Below the pieces are notes generated by a model. The model saw only the letters and a list, made by a program, of their open reading frames with translations. It did no database searches and was not told the DNA's origin. From the NCBI GenBank assembly GCA_002395775.1, contig DGUV01000030.1, forward strand, positions 53,042-117,041: DNA of 64,000 bases, read 5' to 3'. How positions within the stretch are numbered: position 1 is the stretch's first letter; each line of letters begins with the position of its first letter. Source of the DNA: Prevotellaceae bacterium UBA4301. Its GTDB lineage: Bacteria; Bacteroidota; Bacteroidia; Bacteroidales; Bacteroidaceae. A program made the position numbers and the translations under genes. This document shows positions 24,570 to 34,279 of this stretch, piece after piece.

Positions 24570-25955
24570 TTAACGCATTTCTATTTCTTTATTGATACGG
24601 TCGATGGTGGCATCGTCGAGTTCGTACTTCGATATGATGAACATGGCCACGAGGAGCAGCATGGCTGGGATGACGCAGACGAGCCAGCGAATGCCCTCCT
24701 GGGCTTCGGGGGTCTGCAGCTGGAGGTCGTTCATGAAGTAGGCTCCTGCGGCATTGCCCACCGACATCATGGCAAAGGCCGTGACGAAGAACAGGGCGAT
24801 GACGCGGAGGGGACGGTTGCGGAGGAACTCGGTGAGCAGGTCGCTGATGCGCACATTCTTGGTCTCCTCCTCGCTCATGACCACGCGCTCACGCGTCTGC
24901 GTGAAACAGAAGATGAGCAGCACAAGGCCCGTCAGGGCAAAAATGAGCATGGCCAGAAACCAGGCGTGAGAGTCCTTGGGCAGGGTGTTGGCCTGCTCGG
25001 AGGCCACATAGTGGGTGTGGGCCAGCACCAGTCCGGGAATCACTCCGCCCAGGGCCATGCCGGCCTTGAAGAAGATGCCCGTGAGGGCGTTGACAATGCC
25101 GGCAATGCGCCGACCGGTGGTGTACTCGCCATAGGAGATGACCTCGGGGATGAGCGCCCACATGTAGCCCGTGGCCACGATGACGCCCGTGGACTTGATG
25201 AACTGGGCGACATAGACCATGGTCATGTGGTCCTTCACGGTCCCCATCTTGCTGATGACGTAGAGCATGGCCATGCCCACGATGGCAACGGAGAGGAAGA
25301 TGTAGAACATGTTCTTCTTGCCTACCCTGCGCTTGATGGCAGGCACCAGAGGCATGAAGATGAACGAAGGCAGGGAACCCAGACCCATGAAAAGGGCCAT
25401 CTCGAGGGGCAACTTCTGTGCGGCCAGCACGGCCACCAGGATTGGAACTCCGGCCGAAACGGCAAGTCCGCCCACGTTGGCCATGAACATGCGGGTGGAG
25501 GTGAGGATGGTGATCTCGTCGGTGTCGCGCGTCAGCGACGAATTGAGTGCGCCATAGGGCACATTGATGAGGGTGTAGAGCATGGACATGCCCACGTAGG
25601 TGACATAGGCATAGAGGAGCGAGGGGGAGAAGCCATCCCAGAAACAGAGTATGGCCAGACCCGTGAGCGGGATGCCACCCAGGACGAGGTAGGAACGATA
25701 CTTGCCCCAGCGCGGATTGTGCTTATCGACAAAGGTCCCGACCAGAGGGTCCCACAGGACATCGACGATGCGCACCACCAGGAACATGGTGGCAGCGGCA
25801 CCGGGGTCGAGCCCGTAGATGTCGGTGTAGAAGAACAGCAAATACATGCAGATGGTCTGATAGATCAGGTTCTGCGCCAAGTCGCCCGACCCGAAGCCGA
25901 TGCGCTGTAGCCACGAGAGGCGATAGAAGCCTGCCGAAGATTCCTCCTTGCTCAT
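24570..25955 (-). CDS. Sugar:cation symporter, GPH (MelB/XynB) family
   Basis: This 461-residue protein has twelve predicted membrane helices and GPH-family marks: GFGSGDLAQNLIYQTI near the N-terminus, RIVDVLWDPLVGTFVDK, RWGKYRSYLVLG and YGEYTTGRRIAGIVNAL. GPH carriers import oligosaccharides with Na+ or H+; members next to GH43 usually carry xylosides. It is the first gene of a two-gene operon with the cytoplasmic GH43 and diverges from the esterase/GH5-GH43 genes. Confidence 0.93.
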   Translation of the reverse strand: MSKEESSAGFYRLSWLQRIGFGSGDLAQNLIYQTICMYLLFFYTDIYGLDPGAAATMFLVVRIVDVLWDPLVGTFVDKHNPRWGKYRSYLVLGGIPLTGLAILCFWDGFSPSLLYAYVTYVGMSMLYTLINVPYGALNSSLTRDTDEITILTSTRMFMANVGGLAVSAGVPILVAVLAAQKLPLEMALFMGLGSLPSFIFMPLVPAIKRRVGKKNMFYIFLSVAIVGMAMLYVISKMGTVKDHMTMVYVAQFIKSTGVIVATGYMWALIPEVISYGEYTTGRRIAGIVNALTGIFFKAGMALGGVIPGLVLAHTHYVASEQANTLPKDSHAWFLAMLIFALTGLVLLIFCFTQTRERVVMSEEETKNVRISDLLTEFLRNRPLRVIALFFVTAFAMMSVGNAAGAYFMNDLQLQTPEAQEGIRWLVCVIPAMLLLVAMFIISKYELDDATIDRINKEIEMR

Positions 25956-25988
25956 GAATAGAAGTCTTTTTTATTTGGTTTTGTGCTA

Positions 25989-25996
25989 CAAATATA
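25989..25996 (-). promoter_or_regulatory. -7 promoter element for symporter-GH43 operon
   Basis: TATATTTG on the minus strand, 33 nt upstream of the symporter ATG; matches TAnnTTTG. Confidence 0.55.
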
Positions 25997-26104
25997 CAGT
26001 ATTTTATTGATTCGATACCCATCGCAAAAGCGCATAATTTGCATCATGAAACATTTCTGCAACATTTTTGAAACAACACCGAAACCACGTTTAAGGGAAA
26101 ACCT

Positions 26105-26117
26105 GTTACTTTGTAAC
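26105..26117 (+). promoter_or_regulatory. Palindrome upstream of the esterase gene
   Basis: GTTAC-TTT-GTAAC is a perfect inverted repeat 17 nt before the ATG at 26135. It includes TTACTTTG, one base off the -7 consensus, so it may be promoter and operator together. Confidence 0.35.
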
Positions 26118-26134
26118 GAAAAAACTGAAGAACC

Positions 26135-28066
26135 ATGAGAAGCAATCTGAAATTTCGCATCCTGAGCCTGCTTACCACACTGCTGCTGGCAGGCGAGACA
26201 ACACTGGCAACCGTGACGCTGCCACGCATGTTCAGCGACGGCATGGTGCTGCAGCGCCAACAGCCCATTGCCGTATGGGGCTGGGCCACACCAGGACAGG
26301 CCGTAAAGGTCAGTCTGGAACCTGTGGGCAAGGGCCGGAAATACTCCGTCACCGCACAGGCCGACGAACAGGGCCGCTGGAGGGCGAGCCTGCCCCCCAT
26401 GGCGGCAGCCGGACCACTGACCTTGCGAGCCGACAGCCTCACGATACGCGACGTGTGGGTGGGCGACGTGTGGCTGCTGAGCGGCCAGTCGAACATTGAC
26501 ATCGACGTTGAGCGCGTGCATCCCCAATACCCCGAGGAGATTGACCGGGACTCGTCCTCACAAATCCGGCTGTTCAAGATTGAGAATCAGGCCGTGCTTG
26601 AGGGGCCGGTGAGGGACGTGCACAGCAGGGGCTGGCAGACGCTGTCAAAGCGCAACGCCTGGAAATTCTCGGCCTTAGGCTACTTCCTGGGCAAACTGAT
26701 GGCTAAGGAGACGGGCGTCGCACAGGGCGTCATACAAAGCAGCTGGGGAGGAACCCCCATAGAATCGTGGATGCCGAGGGACTCGGTTGCCCTCCTTTCG
26801 CCACAAATGGCCATGGAAGCACGATACTACGCCGATGCCCAGCTCCGCACAAAAGTGAACGAGGCCAATGCTCAGGCCTCACAACGATGGAACCGTCTGC
26901 TTGACGAAGCCGACCCCGGCATGACAGGACACTGGATGAACCCCGACATGGACGACAGCGGATGGCAGCAAGTGAATCAGTACCACCTGTCCACACCCTA
27001 CCCCTTCAACGGGACTTATTGGATGAGACAACACATCCAGGTGGATGCCAACCATGCCGGCAAGCCCGCCCTGCTGCTGTTGGGCACCCTGGTGGATGCC
27101 GACTTCACCTATGTCAACGGTCAACAAGTGGGACACACTGCCTACCAGTATCCGCCTCGCAGATACGAGGTGCCTGCCGGACTGCTGCACGAAGGCGACA
27201 ACGTGATTGCCGTGCGGTTTGTCAATCGCGGAATGGCGCCCCAGTTCATCAGCGAAAAGCCCTATCGGCTGGAATGGAGCGACGGCAGTGAGCAAAGCCT
27301 CAGCACCGAATGGCTGGCCCACGAGGGGCAGCAAATGCCCCGCCTGCCCCAGATGCAGTCGGCCTTCCACAACATGGCCGGCGCCGCCTTCAATGGTATG
27401 CTCGCCCCGCTCGCGCCCTACACACTGGCGGGCGTGGTATGGTATCAAGGTGAATCCAACACGGGCCAGCCCGTCATCTACGAACAACAGTTGCACACAC
27501 TCATGAACACCTGGCGCCACTGCTTCGCAAGTCAGCAACTGCCCTTCGTCATCGTGCAACTGGCCAATTTCATGCGCCCGTCGGCCCAGCCCCAGAACAG
27601 CAACTGGGCCAGACTGCGCGAAAGCCAACGCCGCGCGGCCCTGACCGACCCTCGCGCCGAACTGGCTGTGGCCATCGACCTTGGGGAAGCCAATGACATA
27701 CACCCACTGCGCAAACGCGAACTCGCCCAGCGGGTGGCCCTTGCCTTCCAGCGACTGGTCTTCGGCAAGAAGTGTGACCTGTCGCCACAGCCCCTTACGG
27801 CCTGGCGCAATCAGGATGGCAGCACAACGGTCACATTCGACCAGCCCGTCACCGCCACACAGGGATTCGAAACGGCCGATGCCGACGGGAAGTTCCGGAC
27901 GGCAGAAGCACAGGCCCACGGAACGCAAGTCCGGCTCACGCCTGGCGGACGGCAAGTGCGCTATGCCTGGAAGGACAATCCCACCGGGGCCGACTGCAAA
28001 GCCATCAGGACGAACCTGCCCGCCACTCCCTTCCAGATGGAAGAACAACCCCTTAGCAAGAAATAA
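26135..28066 (+). CDS. SGNH sialate O-acetylesterase-like carbohydrate esterase
   Basis: The 643-residue secreted protein (signal peptide about 1-25) has the SASA/SGNH layout. The catalytic Ser is in LSGQSNID (about residue 118), WYQGESN near 435 gives the oxyanion block, and DLGEANDIHP near 515 carries the DxxH dyad. A galactose-binding-like insert occupies about 270-390 (W/Y-rich, with TLVDADFTYVNG). Family members remove acetyl groups from sialic acid or xylan; the GH5-GH43 and GH43 neighbours make acetylxylan the better guess. It is followed after 18 bp by the GH5-GH43 gene, so co-transcription is likely. Confidence 0.9.
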   Translation: MRSNLKFRILSLLTTLLLAGETTLATVTLPRMFSDGMVLQRQQPIAVWGWATPGQAVKVSLEPVGKGRKYSVTAQADEQGRWRASLPPMAAAGPLTLRADSLTIRDVWVGDVWLLSGQSNIDIDVERVHPQYPEEIDRDSSSQIRLFKIENQAVLEGPVRDVHSRGWQTLSKRNAWKFSALGYFLGKLMAKETGVAQGVIQSSWGGTPIESWMPRDSVALLSPQMAMEARYYADAQLRTKVNEANAQASQRWNRLLDEADPGMTGHWMNPDMDDSGWQQVNQYHLSTPYPFNGTYWMRQHIQVDANHAGKPALLLLGTLVDADFTYVNGQQVGHTAYQYPPRRYEVPAGLLHEGDNVIAVRFVNRGMAPQFISEKPYRLEWSDGSEQSLSTEWLAHEGQQMPRLPQMQSAFHNMAGAAFNGMLAPLAPYTLAGVVWYQGESNTGQPVIYEQQLHTLMNTWRHCFASQQLPFVIVQLANFMRPSAQPQNSNWARLRESQRRAALTDPRAELAVAIDLGEANDIHPLRKRELAQRVALAFQRLVFGKKCDLSPQPLTAWRNQDGSTTVTFDQPVTATQGFETADADGKFRTAEAQAHGTQVRLTPGGRQVRYAWKDNPTGADCKAIRTNLPATPFQMEEQPLSKK

Positions 28067-28084
28067 CAAAAAACGCACATAGCT

Positions 28085-31000
28085 ATGAAAAAAATCTTCT
28101 TCATCCTCTATGCCTGCCTACTGAGCGCAACGGCATGGGCCCAGTTCGGAACCATCAGCAGTCTGCACGTCGATGGGAACCAACTGAAAGACGAGCACGG
28201 AAACACGGTCGTCCTGCATGGTTTCATGGACACCCCCAGCCCCTACTTCAATGAATACCGATGGGGAAATGCCTGCAACGACAACACCGTGGCGAACTGC
28301 AAGACCTACTTCAACCGAATCTTCACGGCTGTCACCGACACCACTCAAGGAGCGTATTGCAACCTGTTCCGCCTGCACCTCGATTGCTGCTGGACAAACG
28401 ACAACAGCTACAACTATGCTCCCGCCGCAGCGCAACCCGAAGGCACAGGAGGCGAGGCCGACATCAGACACTTCAACCCCACACGCCTGAAGAAATACCT
28501 GTCTTCGCTTTACTACCCTATCGCCCAGAGTGCCATGAAACATGGCATGTATGTCATCATGCGCCCTCCCGGCGTGTGCCCTGGCAACTTGAAAGTGGGT
28601 GACTATTATCAGCAATACCTCATGGAGGTCTGGGACATTGTGAGCCAGAACACCTCTGTGAAGAAGGCAGCCGGATGGCTCAGCCTGGAACTGGCCAACG
28701 AACCCGTCAACCTGACCGATGCCAACGGGCAAAACAGCGACAAGGCCCTGCACGACTATTTCCAACCCATCGTCGATAAGATTCGCGCCAACGGCTTCAC
28801 CGGCATCATCTGGATACCGGGAACAGGATGGCAAAGCAACTATCGCAGCTATGCCAAATATCCCATCACCGGCTACAACATCGGCTATGCCGTACACGAC
28901 TACACCGGATGGTATGGTTGCAGCGACAGCCATTATGACCACGACGACCTGATTCGCCAGTTCCACGAGGCAGTCCCCGTGGTGGACACCAACCCCATTG
29001 TCATCACCGAAATAGACTGGAGTCCCGAAGACCCCAGCAAGGAGGGCCACTACAACGAGCATGGCGAATGGGTTCAACCCAACATGGGCACATGGTCAAC
29101 AGGTAGCACATCGAAGTGGGGCTTGGCCTACAAGAACCTGCACGACCACTTCGGCAACATTTCAATGACACTCTCTGGCTCACATTGTTACTTCGACTGG
29201 AAAACCTATGCCGAATCGAACTACAAGACGGTGGTTCCGGCCTATGGCGGCGAACCCGAGGCCTGTGCCAAAGCTTGCTTCGACTGGTATGCCGAATGGG
29301 CAAAAGAGAAACAGCCCCGCCCCGACTACAGCAAGAAATGGACGGCCGACAACGGCAACGGATATTACGTAAACCCCATCGTCAATGCCGACTTCCCTGA
29401 TTGTGATGTCATCCGAGTGGACGACACCTACTATATGCTGAGCACAACCATGTTCCACATGCCCGGCGCCACACTCCTGAAATCAAAAGACCTGGTGAAC
29501 TGGGAGTATTGTTCCAACCCCCTGAAACAAATTCTCGACAACGACGACTACAACCTGAAGAATGGTAAGAACCACTACTCACAGGGCATGTGGGCAGGAA
29601 GCCTGAACTACCACAATGGGAAATTCTACATCTACTTCCCCTGCTCCACCTGGTCGCACGACTCCCAAAGCATACTGCTCACTGCAACAAATCCCGAAGG
29701 CGAATGGCAAGACACCCGACTAAATAAGGCTTATCACGATCCAGGATGGCTCTTCGATGATGGACCTAACGGAGACGGTGGCCTCTATGTTGCTTGCGGA
29801 ATCGGAGACATTTATGTGGCCAAACTCAATCCTACCACCTATCAGGAAATCTCAAGCACCAAGGTAATCTCGGTAGGTAACGGTTGCGAGGGAAGCCACA
29901 TGTACCACATCGGCGACTACTACTACATCTATGCCACATACGGCGGAACAGAGGGTTCACAGACCATCTTCCGTTCCAAGAGTCCCTTGGGCCCTTATGA
30001 AGAACATGACGGACGAATCTTCGAAGGGCAGAAGATTCACCAAGGCGGATTAGTAGAGACTCAGACGGGTGAATGGTGGACCATACTCTTCCGCGATGCC
30101 GGGGCCATCGGCCGCATTCCCTATCTCGAACCTGTCGCCTGGAACGACGGATGGCCCACGCTGGGAAAGAACGGGCGCGACGTTACCGAGAAAGGCTCGA
30201 CTTACATGAAACCCAATGTCGGCCAAAGCTGGCCCATAACATATCTGCCCACTAACGAAACCTTCACCAGCACGCGCTTCGGCAAGCAGTGGCAATGGAA
30301 TCACAATCCCGACGAATCGGCATGGAGCCTGAGCCGCGGATGGCTTCGCCTGTCCACCACAGGACTGGCCGACGACCTGTGGCAGGCTCGCAATTCACTC
30401 ACACAGCGCATCCCTGGTTACACCAAGGCCAATCTGTCCACAGCCAACCAAAGTCAGTATGACACCTACGGGACAGTGAAGATGGCCATCGGCGGCATGG
30501 CCGACGGCGACGTGGCCGGACTGGCCGTCTTCCAGGACCCCTATGCCCTGATTGGCGTGAAGATGGAGAATGGGGAACGCCGCCTCTACTCGGCACGCTG
30601 CGAATACACCGAACACGACTGGACGACCAACCAGGATGTCACCTACCAGACAGAAGAACTGATGGGAGATGTCGTGGAGTCCGACACCATCTACCTGCGC
30701 ACAGTGCTGAACTTTGCAACGAACAAATGCCGCTTCTACTATAGTTACGACAACAAGACGTGGACAATGTTTGGAGAGCAACTCGCCATGCGCTATACGC
30801 TGAAGGTGTTTGTCGGACAGCGGTTCTACCTCTTTAACTATGCGACACGGCAGAACGGCGGGTATGTTGACATTGACTGGTTCTCCACCGAGCCGGAGTT
30901 CACAGAAGAGAAATTCTTCGCCCCAGGCACCCTGGAGACGCTCGACCCCGAAGACCTGATGATGGAAAGCCTGAAGCCCTCGGAAGCAAACGTCACGCTG

Positions 31001-31405
31001 GCCGTTGACGAGAGCAAGGAGGTGAAAATCTACGCCATCGGAAAGTCGGGCTACCAACGCGACGTCACAGCCTTGGCAACAGCCAAGAGCAGCAAGCCGG
31101 CAGCTGTGTCGTATGCCGACGGAGTAATCACAGGCAAAGCCATTGGAAAGGCCTATATCAATGTCTCATACACCGATGACTACGGCACCTCACGAGCAAC
31201 ACGCATCAATGTCACCGTGACAAAAGCCGATGGCGTGGAGCAGACAAAAGCAGGCGAGGCAAAGCCCATAGCTATCGAATACTACAGCATGGACGGACGC
31301 CGCATTTCGCATCCCGTCCAAGGCTGCTACATCACTCGCATTCTGATGAGTGACGGAAGCTGCCAAACAAAAAAGATGCTCCGAAAGGTTGCCGCAAAGA
31401 AATAA
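28085..31405 (+). CDS. GH5-GH43 bifunctional secreted glycanase
   Basis: This 1106-residue protein has a signal peptide (1-19), then a GH5 domain (about 25-420): acid/base Glu in ELANEPV (about 205) and nucleophile Glu in VITEIDW (about 308). A GH43 domain (about 430-715) follows: base Asp in FPDCDVIR (about 439), acid Glu in GCEGSHMYH (about 602). Next are a GH43 C-terminal beta-sandwich (about 718-945), a Big_2-like Ig domain (about 970-1055), and a short tail resembling a T9SS sorting signal (EYYSMDGRRISHP). GH5 would cut the backbone and GH43 the side chains or xylosyl ends, so the fusion fits arabinoxylan breakdown outside the cell. Enzyme specificity is not proven by sequence. Confidence 0.92.
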   Translation: MKKIFFILYACLLSATAWAQFGTISSLHVDGNQLKDEHGNTVVLHGFMDTPSPYFNEYRWGNACNDNTVANCKTYFNRIFTAVTDTTQGAYCNLFRLHLDCCWTNDNSYNYAPAAAQPEGTGGEADIRHFNPTRLKKYLSSLYYPIAQSAMKHGMYVIMRPPGVCPGNLKVGDYYQQYLMEVWDIVSQNTSVKKAAGWLSLELANEPVNLTDANGQNSDKALHDYFQPIVDKIRANGFTGIIWIPGTGWQSNYRSYAKYPITGYNIGYAVHDYTGWYGCSDSHYDHDDLIRQFHEAVPVVDTNPIVITEIDWSPEDPSKEGHYNEHGEWVQPNMGTWSTGSTSKWGLAYKNLHDHFGNISMTLSGSHCYFDWKTYAESNYKTVVPAYGGEPEACAKACFDWYAEWAKEKQPRPDYSKKWTADNGNGYYVNPIVNADFPDCDVIRVDDTYYMLSTTMFHMPGATLLKSKDLVNWEYCSNPLKQILDNDDYNLKNGKNHYSQGMWAGSLNYHNGKFYIYFPCSTWSHDSQSILLTATNPEGEWQDTRLNKAYHDPGWLFDDGPNGDGGLYVACGIGDIYVAKLNPTTYQEISSTKVISVGNGCEGSHMYHIGDYYYIYATYGGTEGSQTIFRSKSPLGPYEEHDGRIFEGQKIHQGGLVETQTGEWWTILFRDAGAIGRIPYLEPVAWNDGWPTLGKNGRDVTEKGSTYMKPNVGQSWPITYLPTNETFTSTRFGKQWQWNHNPDESAWSLSRGWLRLSTTGLADDLWQARNSLTQRIPGYTKANLSTANQSQYDTYGTVKMAIGGMADGDVAGLAVFQDPYALIGVKMENGERRLYSARCEYTEHDWTTNQDVTYQTEELMGDVVESDTIYLRTVLNFATNKCRFYYSYDNKTWTMFGEQLAMRYTLKVFVGQRFYLFNYATRQNGGYVDIDWFSTEPEFTEEKFFAPGTLETLDPEDLMMESLKPSEANVTLAVDESKEVKIYAIGKSGYQRDVTALATAKSSKPAAVSYADGVITGKAIGKAYINVSYTDDYGTSRATRINVTVTKADGVEQTKAGEAKPIAIEYYSMDGRRISHPVQGCYITRILMSDGSCQTKKMLRKVAAKK

Positions 31406-31411
31406 AATGCC

Positions 31412-31419
31412 TACTTTTG
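31412..31419 (+). promoter_or_regulatory. -7 promoter element for the AraC membrane regulator
   Basis: TACTTTTG, 31 nt before ATG 31451; gives the regulator its own transcription start within the xylan cluster. Confidence 0.55.
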
Positions 31420-31450
31420 TGAAAAAGAACGGCAAAGAACACAAAAAAAC

Positions 31451-34177
31451 ATGAAAAGGACACTGACACTTTTGCTAATCCTGCTGTTGCACACTGGCAT
31501 TGATGCACAAACCAATCAGTTCTATGGTGCCGACAGGCTGAACTCGTCGCTCATCACATGTCTGGCACAAGATGCCGACGGACTGCTGTGGGTGGGTACG
31601 GAACAAGGGCTGAGCTGTTTTGACGGCTATCGATTTGTTCCACAGAAATTAGAAGGCGGCGACACGGAACGGGCAAAGCGAAATGTGTGTTCACTCATGA
31701 CTGACGAAAACGGACGCTTATGGGCTGGGACTGCCGCCGGATTGCAACGACGCGACACACGAACGGGAAGATGGACAACCATCGCCTTTCCAGAAGAAAC
31801 GAAACCGCGAGTGAGTTCACTCCTGCTTTCCGATGACGGTCGTCTGTTTGTGGGCACGGCCGGATATGGTCTCTATGCAGTGGGTATCGACGACACCATT
31901 GCCGTCCGGCTGAATGGCTATGCGCCCCGGGATGATGACGACTATTTCTCCCTCCTGTGGAAAGCTGAAGACGGCAGCATCTGGAAGTGCGGAGCCAACA
32001 ACCGCGTGCACCGCAGACTTCCTAACGGGAAGATTATATCAAAACAGACAGAAGGACATCCCGAAGCCTTCTACGCCCATGGAAAGGATGTAATGACGGT
32101 GCATCAACCTTTCACTTGTGCCATTACTGATGGGCAAGGCAACACCTACCTGGGCACTCGCGGAAGCGGACTCTACTGGATACCGCGCAATGCCACGGCA
32201 CCCATAAAAAAAGAATTAGACGCCGACGGCACTATCAACATGAATCGCGCACGTATAGAAGCCCTGCTCATCGACCGCGCAGGAAACCTGTGGGTGGGAT
32301 GCTACGGGCGGGGGCTGCTCATGGTGCCCCTGCACAACGGTGGCACATTCCACCACTGGAGTTTTGCCCATCAGGGCATGGCTACGGGTTCATACGTCTC
32401 ATCGGTGGCCGAAGGGGATAACGGCGCGACATGGTGTGTGGTTCAAGGCGACGGAGTGTATGGATTCGACAAGACAGGACGCGTAGTGGCCCGTCCGCAA
32501 TGCCCCACCGATGTGGAAAGCCTCTATCGCGACCCTCAAGGCCAATACTTCCTTGGCACAGCCGATGCCGTTTACGCCTACAGCCCATACACAGGACAAT
32601 GGAAACGGCTGATGTCAACAGGAGGATATCGCGTCAACACGATGGCGGACATAGGCAAGAACCAACTTGCCGTTTCTGCCTTTGGCTCCGGTCTCTTCGT
32701 CATTGACAAGGAGGACGGGCACGTGATTGCCCACGAAACCATGCACGACACCGACACCTTGAAGCGAGGACGATTGTGCAACGACTGGATTCATGCCATG
32801 AGCACCGACTCGAGGGGACTTCTGTGGCTGGGCACCTCATCTGGAGTGTGCTGCTACGAGAGTTCCACACGTTCCTTTGCCAGCAAAGGATGGCGCATCA
32901 TGGACGACGGAAAGGAATGCACTACGATGTGCTACCTGGCAAACGGGAAAATGCTCTTGGGAAATAAGTTCCCGACCACAGCCACAACATGCTACATCAC
33001 CGAAGGGACCTCGGGTGACCTTTGGGTGAGCACAACGAGCGGCCTGTACCATTGTGCACAGGGAGAAGAAACGCTGGGAGAGCCTCTGGTGGTGGGCGAA
33101 TTCGTGCAAGGGGCAGGACTGCACAGCAGCGACGGACGCATCATCCTGGGCATGGCCGACGGAATGCTTGTCTTTCACCCCGACAGTCTGCAACGTAACA
33201 ATCGGGCACCGGCAAAGGTACGCCTGACCGCCTTCCGACTGGGAGGCGAGGCCGCATCGCCCCTCACACGGTCAGGAGGAAAACCTATCATGGAACAGCC
33301 TGTGACGGAATGTCACACCTTCAGTCTGGCATACTTTGAAAATAACTTCCAGATGGAATTCTCTTTGTTGGACTTCTCCAATGTGGCCGGCACCAGTTTC
33401 GAATACCGGATGCTGGGTGACCAGCAGTGGCAACGCACCGACGAAGGCAAGAATGCCATTTCCTTCAACCACCTGGCTCCTGGCACCCATCGGCTGCAGG
33501 TGCGTGGCGTGGTTGCAGGCATGCGTACAGAGATTGAAGAATACGTTCTGGAAGTTCGCGACCCATGGTGGACCAGCACAACGGCCTACGTCATCTACTC
33601 CCTGCTGTTCCTGATGGCAGCAGGACTGGCTGCATGGGCCTATCAGCGCCACGTCCAGCACCAGATGAACGAAGAGAAACTGCGATTCCTCATCAGTGCC
33701 ATACACAATGAGGAATCACCGCTGACAGTGGATGAAATGCGCAAGGCCGTCAACGCATTCGTGCAAAGCCGGAAACGGCAACGCAGTCTGTATGGCGATA
33801 CCGCCGCCGTTGCCGACCGGCTGGAGACCCCCGATGTCCGTGGCAATGACGAAGCCCTGATGGACCGCATCATACAAAGCATCAACCGCCACCTTTCTGA
33901 CTCGGAATTCAGCACCACACAATTGTGTACGGAAGCTGGCATCAGCCGTGCCCAACTGCACAGGAAGATGAAGGAACTGACAGGACTGCCTGCCAGCGAG
34001 TTCATCCGAGGCATACGTCTGGAACAGGCTGCCCGGCTGCTGAATGAGCAGAAACTGAACATCACACAGGTGGCCTACACAGTGGGATTCTCAACTGCTG
34101 CACATTTTTCAACCGTCTTCAAAAAGCACTTCGGTGTCTCCCCAAGCGAGTTTGTAGAACAAAAGAAACAAAAATAA
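31451..34177 (+). CDS. HTCS-like sensor with AraC domain but no kinase or receiver
   Basis: The 908-residue protein has a signal peptide (1-19), a long beta-propeller sensor made of LWVGT-type repeats (about 20-600), a Y_Y_Y beta-sandwich (about 625-700), one membrane helix (about 710-732), a short linker and an AraC-type double helix-turn-helix (about 802-905). Hybrid two-component regulators of Bacteroidetes polysaccharide loci have this sensor but normally add histidine kinase, HATPase and receiver domains before the AraC part. None is present here: only ~70 residues separate helix and DNA-binding domain. It thus looks like a membrane-tethered one-component regulator, probably sensing a xylan oligosaccharide and controlling the adjacent genes (inference). 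Confidence 0.92.
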   Translation: MKRTLTLLLILLLHTGIDAQTNQFYGADRLNSSLITCLAQDADGLLWVGTEQGLSCFDGYRFVPQKLEGGDTERAKRNVCSLMTDENGRLWAGTAAGLQRRDTRTGRWTTIAFPEETKPRVSSLLLSDDGRLFVGTAGYGLYAVGIDDTIAVRLNGYAPRDDDDYFSLLWKAEDGSIWKCGANNRVHRRLPNGKIISKQTEGHPEAFYAHGKDVMTVHQPFTCAITDGQGNTYLGTRGSGLYWIPRNATAPIKKELDADGTINMNRARIEALLIDRAGNLWVGCYGRGLLMVPLHNGGTFHHWSFAHQGMATGSYVSSVAEGDNGATWCVVQGDGVYGFDKTGRVVARPQCPTDVESLYRDPQGQYFLGTADAVYAYSPYTGQWKRLMSTGGYRVNTMADIGKNQLAVSAFGSGLFVIDKEDGHVIAHETMHDTDTLKRGRLCNDWIHAMSTDSRGLLWLGTSSGVCCYESSTRSFASKGWRIMDDGKECTTMCYLANGKMLLGNKFPTTATTCYITEGTSGDLWVSTTSGLYHCAQGEETLGEPLVVGEFVQGAGLHSSDGRIILGMADGMLVFHPDSLQRNNRAPAKVRLTAFRLGGEAASPLTRSGGKPIMEQPVTECHTFSLAYFENNFQMEFSLLDFSNVAGTSFEYRMLGDQQWQRTDEGKNAISFNHLAPGTHRLQVRGVVAGMRTEIEEYVLEVRDPWWTSTTAYVIYSLLFLMAAGLAAWAYQRHVQHQMNEEKLRFLISAIHNEESPLTVDEMRKAVNAFVQSRKRQRSLYGDTAAVADRLETPDVRGNDEALMDRIIQSINRHLSDSEFSTTQLCTEAGISRAQLHRKMKELTGLPASEFIRGIRLEQAARLLNEQKLNITQVAYTVGFSTAAHFSTVFKKHFGVSPSEFVEQKKQK

Positions 34178-34221
34178 AAAAGAATGTGACATTCCTGAAA
34201 GCTTATTAATAAATGAAAGTA

Positions 34222-34229
34222 TAATTTTG
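34222..34229 (+). promoter_or_regulatory. -7 promoter element for the large secreted protein
   Basis: TAATTTTG, 50 nt before ATG 34280; matches TAnnTTTG. Confidence 0.55.
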
Positions 34230-34279
34230 CCTTGGATTAACCTTACAAACTCTAATTACTAACTAAATTTCAAACCAAA

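Noticed and set aside
26879..28078. Long minus-strand frame opposite the esterase gene
   Set aside because: The plus-strand protein has signal peptide and active-site motifs; the antisense product resembles nothing.
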